Origin: Ricordea florida
Taxonomy: Eukaryota; Cnidaria; Anthozoa; Corallimorpharia; Ricordeidae
DNA length: 64,000 nt
Reading direction: 5' to 3'
Assembly (NCBI GenBank): GCA_949710005.1
Contig: OX453281.1
Span: forward strand, 21,214,561-21,278,560
The notes under the pieces were generated by a model that saw only the letters and a list, made by a program, of their open reading frames with translations, ran no database searches and had not been told where the DNA came from. The first letter of the stretch is position 1, and every line of letters begins with the position of its first letter. The translations under genes and the position numbers were made by a program. Of the stretch, positions 15,101-24,700 are shown piece after piece.

Positions 15101-15732
15101 TGATCATGAATGATAAAATACGCTCTCTCTCTTGACCATTAGGATCGAACATGGAAAAAATCTTGATAAAAAGCTACGACGTAGTCTTCCGGTCAGTTTG
15201 TTAAGCAAACTTTAGTAAACAGATAAAAAAGTATTTCAGTATTCCACTACGTGCTCTCCAAACGCCGAGAGGATAATTGCAAAAAAGGCGGGGTACTTTG
15301 ATGAAATCCGAGATAAGAACATGACTTCCTGAACGAAATGATTGTGAACAAGAAAATTAAGGTGCAAAAACGAATCTCGTTTCTTCCGATTGCCCTCACA
15401 ATGCAAGTTATAGTGCTTGCTTTTCTTTTTCCTTCGGTTATGCATTATTTACGTTCAAATTACAAAAGGTGCAGGGTCTCAAGGTATTTTGGCACTTGTT
15501 ATATTGTAGCACTGAGCTCTGCATATTGGTTTCAGATCCCACCGCATGCCAATATGACGTTTTCGCAATCATTGATGGGTCTAGGACGGTGAAGTATTGT
15601 GGTTCAGGAAAACCGCCAGACTTCAAATCAACTAGGAACAAAATCGTTTTGAAATTTAAATCGGACAGCAATTATGAGATGGAAGGCTTCAAGGTAACCT
15701 TCACTTCCGAGGTGGAGAAAAGGCCAGACCGT

Positions 15733-15796
<64 letters not shown>

Positions 15797-18700
15797 CAAA
15801 GAAAGAAATGGTTTATCAAACGAGTTGATAATGTTAGATGTACCATCGTAAGATTAAAAAGTGGAGGAGCTGACATTTAATTTGGTCCTTCTCCAGTCGC
15901 TCTAATGAAGGGCTAACGCTCGAAATGTCGGCATCCCTTTTTGTATTTTGGTGGTACAACTTACACCACCAACTCGTTTGGTAAACTTTCTTGAACCATT
16001 TTTGTTTTTCTATTTCTCAGCGACGCTGCACCAGTTTCTTTAGAAACTAATCCCTTCTTGCGTTAGTTGCTGGGAGTTTATGCGATTAGCGTGTATATTG
16101 TCCTCACTAAATTACCTCAAAACGTTGATTCCAAAATGCAATTCGCACGTCTGTGCGTTAAAAGTATTGAAACGTGGTGGACAAGTATATCTTGTAAGAC
16201 GTCTCTCTCCATATCTCTAATTACTTAGAGACCAATCAGGTTGGGCTCCCCGTGACACATTTGCCCCATTACCTGCGCTACCATGATCTGGGTACAGATT
16301 CTCCCCAGTTACCTTCATACACTTCCATAGTTAAAGTTCGGAGAATTTGATGTTCAACGAATAATTATTTCCGAACAGATTAAGGTTTGTGAGCTCTAAT
16401 CACCATCCATGTTAAATAAACTCCTAGATTCCATCGGAGTCCACTGGAGAAGCACCGAGTCCGTAGGAGTTTTGGATGGAAAGTCTAATCTTGAAATACC
16501 TTGTACTTCAAGCCATGACTCGTGTAACATAGTTCGTTCCTTAAAACCTGGTTCACACTTGGGAGATAAGCACAAGCATAATCGACGCGTGCGCAGTGCG
16601 AGTCACATTTTTGCGTTTATGCTTGTGATTAATTTACGCCAGTCCCAACTTGTGAAATAAGCATAAGACAAACACAGGAAAAAGAAAAATGTTTTTTTTT
16701 CTTGTGCTTATTTCACCTTGGTGCACACTAGCTTTTTTTTTGTGCTTACGCGTGCGCTTACGCTTTTGTATATCTCACAAGTGTGAACCAGGCTTAAATG
16801 CCATTACCCGAAACAAAGACGCCACAGGTGCAATATAAGTCCCTCACGAATAGAAACGTCAGGATAGTCGTGCGTTTTGCACGATCCTCTTGTAGTGCAT
16901 TTATAGCGTAAGGAGAAAGTGTGCATTGATCAATGAGTCGCAGGATAACGGTGTTAGTGACCAGCAGTGTTTTTCATCTTTAACAGTGTCTGGTGTGTCT
17001 ATCTGTCCCTCGAAAACGATCAAAGTCAACCCACCGGAAAAGATGAAGGGTTCGTTTTACACTCCGAACCACCCTGATGACTACCCCAATAATGAAAAGT
17101 GTGCTGTGATTCTGGATGTGCCTGACAATTACAAGACAACCATTTGGTTTCAGAAGTTTGAGTTACAGTGTAAGTTTAGTCAGTTCTTTTTTTTTAAGAG
17201 AATAATAATGATAATGATAATAATAATGATGATAATAATGATAATGATGATGACGATGATAATGATGTTGATGATAAAGGTAATGATAGTGGTAATGAAG
17301 AACTTTTATAGCGCCGTATTCGTAAGCTCAAAGAAAGAGCGAGACAAAAATGCAGCTTTGGTGATCTCGCGTTTAGTCAATAACGCATCCATACTAAGGG
17401 ACGGACCATTAGAAAAGTGATGGGGGGGGGGGGGTGGGGAATTTTCAGCTTGCACGAATTTTTTTTTCGCTCACTGCTTGTGCAGGAATTTTTTTTCAGG
17501 TGAACTCCTCTGCACGAATTTTTTTACTACGTGTGAATAAGTCACAATTGGACCTTCCTTCTGCATGAATTTTTTTTTTACCTTCTTCTTTGCATGAATT
17601 TTTTTTCTTGGCATTTTCCCTTGCATGATTTTTTTTTTGTTTTTTTTCTCCACCCCCCCCCCCCCATCACTTTTCTAATGGTCCGTCCCTAACCTATATC
17701 ACTATAAATATGGAGGCACTGTGTTTGTCTTTTCATATCTGCTTGAAAGAACCACTTTCTTCTTCTTTAGACTCGCTCTCTTGTGATTTTGACCAGCTGG
17801 TTCTAAGCGACGAGCTTCAAAGTTCGACGCAGTGCGGTGGTAATGCCAATCAACTTCCTCCTCCGCTACAACTGAAGGGAAGGCAAGTCAAAATGGCGTT
17901 CAGTTCCGATGAGACAAGCACAGCCGGTGGTTTCCAACTTCATTACAATGTTACTCGACTAGAAGAAGGTAATTAATTTTGCAAAGATCTCGTAAGTGAC
18001 CACCTCAGGAATTCGAAAAAGTGTTCGTAACTAAAGCAGGGGCCGGTTGTTCGAAGGCCGATTAGCGCTAACCCAGGATTAAATTTTAACATGGGTTTCT
18101 TTTCCTCCTGTTAAAAAGCGTTTTCCCGATAACTTTCTCTATTTTATTCAGAGCATACAGTCATGAAATTGTATTCAAAAAGAATAATACTAAATGCTGC
18201 TTTTTAGGCTCTCATACCTGCATTTAAATTTCGCACTAACCCTGGGTTACCTTAACCCTGCTTCGAACAACCCGCCCCTGGTCTCTAACGAGAGCGCTCT
18301 CTCGCAAGCGACTACGAGTTAAAACAGTAGGGAATGGTCGCTTGCAAGAGCTTTAACCGTATGAACATAACGCTTGAATAATATAAAAACATGCAGTTAT
18401 TAGTCAAGTGGCTGTAATATAAAAGAAAATCACTTTATTTTGCCTGCTAAATAAGGCTGCATTCATTATGTATGCTACAGGGGGGGGGTGCAGAGGATTT
18501 TTTTTCAGCGGCTCGTTTTTTTATATTCCCCCCCCCCCAAGGTCCATACAAATTTTCATAATCCCCCAAGCAATCAGCCGAAAAATGAATACCCCCCCCT
18601 ACTCCCTCACAAGAAATATCAAAATAAATATCTGTATAATAGTATAATAGTACACCAACAAGAACAACATTAAGGTAAGCTATAGCTGTATGGAGAATAT

Positions 18701-21700
18701 GGGAGCCATCATAAGCAAGCATAACAAGAAAATCTTATCTAATAATGGCAACAACGACAGCAGCGACAAGCTATGTAACTGCAGATCTCAACGAAACTGC
18801 CCTCTCGACAATAAATGCTTAACCACCAGCCTCATCTACAACGCACAAGTAACCTCTACGACATCTAATCAAACTACAACCAAGAACTACATCGGACTGA
18901 CTGAAGGAACTTTTAAACAGAGATATACCCAACACAAGTCTACATTCACCCACAGAAAACTTTCTAACAGCACTGAATTATCAAAGTACATCTGGCAACT
19001 CAAAGACAGCAACATCAATTTCACAACTAAATGGTCTATCATCGCAAGAGCTCGTCCCTACAATAATTCAAGTAAACGATGTGACTTATGCCTAGCAGAA
19101 AAACTTTATATTATCAAACACAGCAATTACAATCTCCTGAACAAACGATCTGAACTTATTTCCAAGTGCCGACATGAAAACAAGTTTTACTTAAAGAACA
19201 ATTGACGCTCATCCTATACAATACTGAACTATTGTTTTACGCCCCTACGCTTTTAGTTTTTAGTTTTTAGTTTAGACAGATTACTTCACACATCCCTTTG
19301 TTCTAATAGATCCGCCTTCCTCACCTATTGTAATTAACGCGCAGCTTCTCCTATTGTTTTACTTATTGTAAATATATATATATACTAGCTGATAGGTTTT
19401 TCTTCATTAAATCTGCCTGATGAGTGCGTAAGCACGAAACTCAGAGTTGCAGGGAATCATGTGTGTTTTCATTTAGTAACCCAATTCTATAATAGTACAC
19501 CATATATGTTTGTTAAAACTATTTCAAAAGCTAGACAGAATCTTACAAAAAATAAGCATCCCCCAGGAGATATTTAAACAATTTTCACATCCCCCCTTTT
19601 TTTGCTCTAAAAATTTGAGAACCCCCCCTAAAATCCTCTGCCCCCCCCCTGTAGGATACATAAGGGACGGACCATTAGAAAAATGATGGGGGGGGGTGGA
19701 GAATTTTCAGCTTGCACGAATTTTTTTTTTCGCTCACTGCTTGTGCAGGAATTTTTTTTTCAGGTGAACCCCTCTGCACGAATTTTTTTTACTACGTGTG
19801 AAAAAATCACAATTGGACCTTCCTTCGGCATGAATTTTTTTTTTTTACCTCCTTCTTTGCATGAATTTTTTTTTTGGCATTTTCCCTTGCATGAATTTTT
19901 TTTTTGTTTTTTTCTCCACCCCCCCCATCACTTTTCTAATGGTCCGTCCCTAATGAATGCAGGCTAAGAGGTTTGCAAATGTACAGCTAACTCATCCACA
20001 GAGACCTAAAACTCAAGAATCAGGATCAGAATCACTTACTACATCAAACATGTGAATGATGTTTTCTTCGGCATCATTACGGACAAACTCGTAAAAAGAA
20101 AATTCGAGTTCCCCAGTAGGAGTCGTCGAATGTTCGACCTTCCGATTACTAGTTCGCTAGTTCGAACGCTCTACCACTGAGCTATGGGAGACTCGTGGGA
20201 GCAAGGCCATTAAACTAGGATCATGGGACAAACATCCTGCATACTGTTAGGACTTGAAAGTAAAGATAACTAGTTCAGACGCTCTATCACTGAGCTATAG
20301 CAGACTCGTGGGAGCAAGGCCATTAAACTAGGTTCATGGTACAAACATCCTGCATACTGTTAGGACTTGAAAGTAAAGATAACTAGTTCAGACGCTCTAC
20401 CACTGAGCTATAGGAGACTCGTGGGAGCAAGGCCATTAAACTAGGTTCACGGGACAAACATCCTGCATACTGTTAGGACTTGAAAGTAAAGATAATTAGT
20501 TCAGACGCTCTACCACTGAGCTATAGGAGACTCGTGGGAGCAAGGTCATTAAACTATGTTCATGGGACAAACATCCTGCAAACTGTTAGGACTTGAAAGT
20601 AAAGATAACTAGTTCAGATGCTCTACCACTGAGCTGTAGGAGACTAGTGGGAGCAAGGTCATTAAACTAGGTTCATGGGACAAACATCCTGCAAACTGTT
20701 AGGACTTGAAAGTAAAGATAACTAGTTCAGACGCTCCACCACTGAGCTGTAGGAGACTAGTGGGAGCAAGGTCATTAAACTAGGTTCATGGGACAAACAT
20801 CCTGCATACTGTTAGGACTTGAAAGTAAAGATAACTAGTTCAGATGCTCTACCACTGAGCTGTAGGAGACTAGTGGGAGCAAGGTCATTAAACTAGGTTC
20901 ATGGGACAAACATCCTGCATACTGTTAGGACTTGAAAGTAAAGATAACTAGTTCAGACGCTCTACCATTGAGCAATAGGAGACTAGTGGGAGCAAGGTCA
21001 TTAAACTAGGATCATGGGACAAACATTCTTCATACTGCTAGGATTTGAATGTATCAAACATTTGAATGGATCAAACTCCTTTCCTTCACTTTCCTTAATT
21101 AACAGGACGCTGTATCTGTACCAGCGGACTGTCCTACTTCACCATCAGCAATTACAAATCAAAAAGTAACCGCCAGGAAGACGACGTTCGATTTGAGTTC
21201 AAATCTACTCAGTCAAGTGGAATGATCATGTACGCCAAAGGATTCTACAGAGACTACATATACATTGGTTACAAGAATGGTAATCTTCTCTTCTACAATA
21301 TCAATCTCGGAACAGGTAAGTTAAGTACTCACCTCGATTTCTGAGAACAATTGTTAAAAAATTTAGCAACGCATTTTTTTATAACACGTTTATGCAAAAG
21401 TTCTTTTTCGGCGGAGTTCACTCGGTTTAGGTATAATAACAGTGATATAGGTGAAAGACAATGAAAATCAACTACGTGACGTGTTTGGATATCAGATGAA
21501 ACACGGCTTGTGTTTGCGTAGTCTTTGACTTGTCATTTCCATTTGGAAGCTATATCAAACACCCAATGCATGTGTTTCATCACATATCAGACCGTTCGTT
21601 TAGAAAGTGGCAGGAGATTAATTGTCCAATCACCTATCGCAGTTGCATTATTACTTTCTAGGATGATTAGAAAAACTTATTTATCTAACAATCAGCTAAA

Positions 21701-24700
21701 ATTAAGGCCTGAAAAAAACTCAGGCCTGAACGGGATTCGAACCCATGACCTCTGCGATACCGGAGCAGTGCTCTACTCCGGTATCGCAGAGGTCATGGGT
21801 TCGAATCCCGTTCAGGCCTGAGTTTTTTTTCAGGCCTTAATTTCGCAGCTGCTTAAGTTGCGTACATAACTGCGATGATCAGTTAATGTCATTACATATT
21901 AATCCGCCGTTCAAATATATGGTCTTTCATATGTTCATTTGCATCAATCAGCTAAAAGTTGGAATTTGGAAGATGTGAAAAGGCGTTTTATCGTGACCCG
22001 TCCCGTCCCGTCCCGCGCAATCCAATACAAAATTATAGTAAAAGCTGACGTGTGTTGGGCCTGACGGGTCGACGTGAGCTGGTCCGGAAAAAGCCGTCAG
22101 GCCCTGGTGCACTAGTTCGGCTTTGTCGCGAAGTAAAAAACAAAACCCTGAACAACAGAAATGAGAAAATAAGTCACGTTTTTCGATGAATTGCGAAATT
22201 CTTGTTCTGACTCGAAAAAATAAGGGGAAAGTGTTTATTGTAGGAAATTTTTTGTTGATTTTTCCCGCGCGTGCCCAGCTATCGCTTCCTAATTGGATAT
22301 AGAATCAAATTTTCGAAATTTTCAATACTTAGTCAGTGGTCATATGATAATACTTATTGACTCAGTTAGGTCCCCACCCGGACGGGAAAATATTTGGCTC
22401 TCGTTTAGGCTTGGTTCCCACTAAGGGACGGACCATTAGAAAAGTGATGGGGGGGGGGGGTGGGGAATTTTCAGCTTGCACGAATTTTTTTTTTTCGCTC
22501 ACTGCTTTTGCAGGAATTTTTTTTTCAGGTGAACCTCTCTGCACGAAATTTTTTTACTACGTGTGAAAAAGTCACAATTGGACCTTCCCTCTGCATGAAT
22601 TTTTTTTTTACCTTCTTCTTTGCATGATTTTTTTTTGGCATTTTGCCTTGCATGAATTTTTTTTTGGTTTTTTCCCCACCCCCCCCCCCCCCCATCACTT
22701 TTCTAATGGTCCGTCCCTAACGACATAACGATCATAATCATGATCATAATCATAATCATAAACGTAAGCTTCTTATGATCTAGTGGGAACGTGTTCCTCA
22801 AGTCTTGTCATACAGCAGTTGTTCACTTTGTTTTGTGTACCGGGCTTCAAAAGTGGCAACCGCACAAACATACGTAATGATCGCACTTATGATAGGCCTG
22901 CTGTCATTAACAGCATCAAATGGGGAATTTATTCGACAACGGATCGTCATCTTGCGCTGCACACTGATTCTTGATTTACGGCGATGTCGCTCGAGAAAGA
23001 AGAGAGAATACAAACGGCGTTTTGGGGTAAGACCGACATTCAGAGAACGGCAAAGATAAGAATGTTATCGTACTCTTATTCAGGAACTTCGGTTCGGAGA
23101 TCGAGAGTGGCACTTTAAATCGATAAGAATGTCTCCGGAGCGATTTGAGCATTTACTTAGTCTGGTTGCTCCACGTATATCCAAACAAAGAAAAATGCTC
23201 CGAGAGCCTTTTGGACCAGCTGAGCGTACTGGAACTAGATTTTCATTGGTTGGTGCTCAATTGGCCGCTTTCATTGTTATGATTATTATTATGACGCTTA
23301 TGTTTTCACGTTCCCACTACAAGCGAGAGCGACATAAATCATAAGCACGGACATAATCATAATCGTAAGAAAATGGTCGATCATTTTCTTATGATTATGA
23401 TTATGTCGTTCATAAGCACACTTTTGATTATGTTTTCAGGCATTCCCACTCTGACATAAGCGACACAACGCTTCTTATGATTATGATTATGATTATGAAT
23501 ATGATTATGATTATGATCGTTATGACGCTAGTGGGAACCAAGCCTTATGACGCACGGACCTCGATGCGCTCGGTCCGTACGTTATGACCTCGAGCCAAAT
23601 ATTTTCCCGTCTTGCCCTCCCACTTATTGGCCATGTTCTCTAATTTATTAGTATTTTTCTTCGTTAGGAGAGGGAAAAATTCAAACAACAAACTTGAAAC
23701 TAAACGACGGTAAATGGCACAAGGTTCACGTGACCCGAAAAAACCGAGCTCTTACGATCTCTATTGACAATGGACGCGCCAGTGGTGAGTGGGTATTGTC
23801 TATATACATTGTATATTATACATATCTGTCACCAAAACCTGTACAGCACGCGCCCACAAAGTCGATAAGAAACCTTTTAATTCTTAATATGCCTGCTTCC
23901 TTGGGCTAACTCCGAGTTTTTTCTTCAAAACAACAGACGTTGCTTGGTAGAAAAAAAGTTGCCGCAGAGTTGCTAAGCATTTAGTGACGGACAAATCGCT
24001 TACGAGTTGTTTCCATTTTCTCGGTGGTTTGTTTTCTCTCCTCTTATTAATATTAAATGCTTCAAACGCACAGTTAACGCCGAACATTTAATTGTGCAAG
24101 TAGCCTGACAGTTTGTTCATGTTCTTTTTTTGTCGCCTCAACTTCAGTTCCTTTATTGTTACTTGTGCGGCGAGTCTTACTTCAAGACAGAAAAAAAATG
24201 TACAAATATCAACCAGACATGTTCTCTTTATATCTTAAAGTAGTATATCTTGAGAAGCGCTGGCAAATGCATTGAATATTTCCTATTCCAAAGTAGTTTC
24301 CGTAAAAAGATATCTTCGTTTGAAAGCTCAAAATTAAATACAGCAACATGCGCTTAGCACAGTGAAATTCCCTGTGGAATAGTTTGTTTAACTGTGCATG
24401 ACCCATCAAACTGTGCATGGTCAGCTTGAAACTCAAACTTAGGACAATATACTACCCTGTCTTCTTCATATAAAAACAGGTGAAGTCGGCTTGGTCTAGT
24501 GGTTTGGTTGGTCGGCCGGAATAGTTACGATTTCGAATTGCGGGATGGCTGTCAATCTGGCTTGGGGGCCGAGCCATCTCCTCCTTGGCGTCTAGGAATT
24601 ACTCTATATCTGGCTTTGGGGCAGAGCAGTCCTCAACAATCTTCTCTTTTTCTCTTCAATCTTCTCTTTAATCATGGTGAATAGTAACTAATAATATTCT

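Larger units (their letters stand above)
18658..19487 (+). mobile_element. 5'-truncated Penelope-like retroelement
   Basis: A 15-bp target duplication (TATAATAGTACACCA) occurs at 18643-18657 and 19488-19502. The body encodes the C-terminal GIY-YIG-type endonuclease part, followed by a 3' untranslated tail with a hammerhead motif. The reverse-transcriptase core is missing, so this is a truncated copy. Confidence 0.85.
18477..19654. mobile_element. TIR element with CAGGGGGGGG ends, split by a Penelope insertion
   Basis: The left end CAGGGGGGGGGTGCAGAGGA pairs with the right end AATCCTCTGCCCCCCCCCTG; TA flanks both ends. The interior is C-rich on the plus strand (runs of CCCCCC). A retroelement with its own 15-bp target duplication sits inside, so this element is the older of the two. 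The superfamily is uncertain; a TA duplication would suit a Tc1/mariner-like element. Confidence 0.65.
22408..23544 (+). mobile_element. PIF/Harbinger element with transposase remnant
   Basis: Inverted ends GGCTTGGTTCCCACTA and TAGTGGGAACCAAGCC, flanked by TTA at 22405-22407 and 23545-23547. Subterminal tracts repeat CATAATCATAATC and its complement. The interior encodes part of a Harbinger transposase. MITE copy 4 has inserted into the left terminal repeat. The whole unit lies inside an older palindrome (GACGGGAAAATATTTGGCTC at 22381-22400 with its complement at 23592-23611). Confidence 0.85.

Noticed and set aside
20120..20200. Functional tRNA gene
   Set aside because: The A box is good but no consistent acceptor stem or B box could be folded; more likely a SINE head.
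20130..21055. CRISPR-like array
   Set aside because: The 113-bp units are contiguous tandem copies without unique spacers, and the context is eukaryotic.
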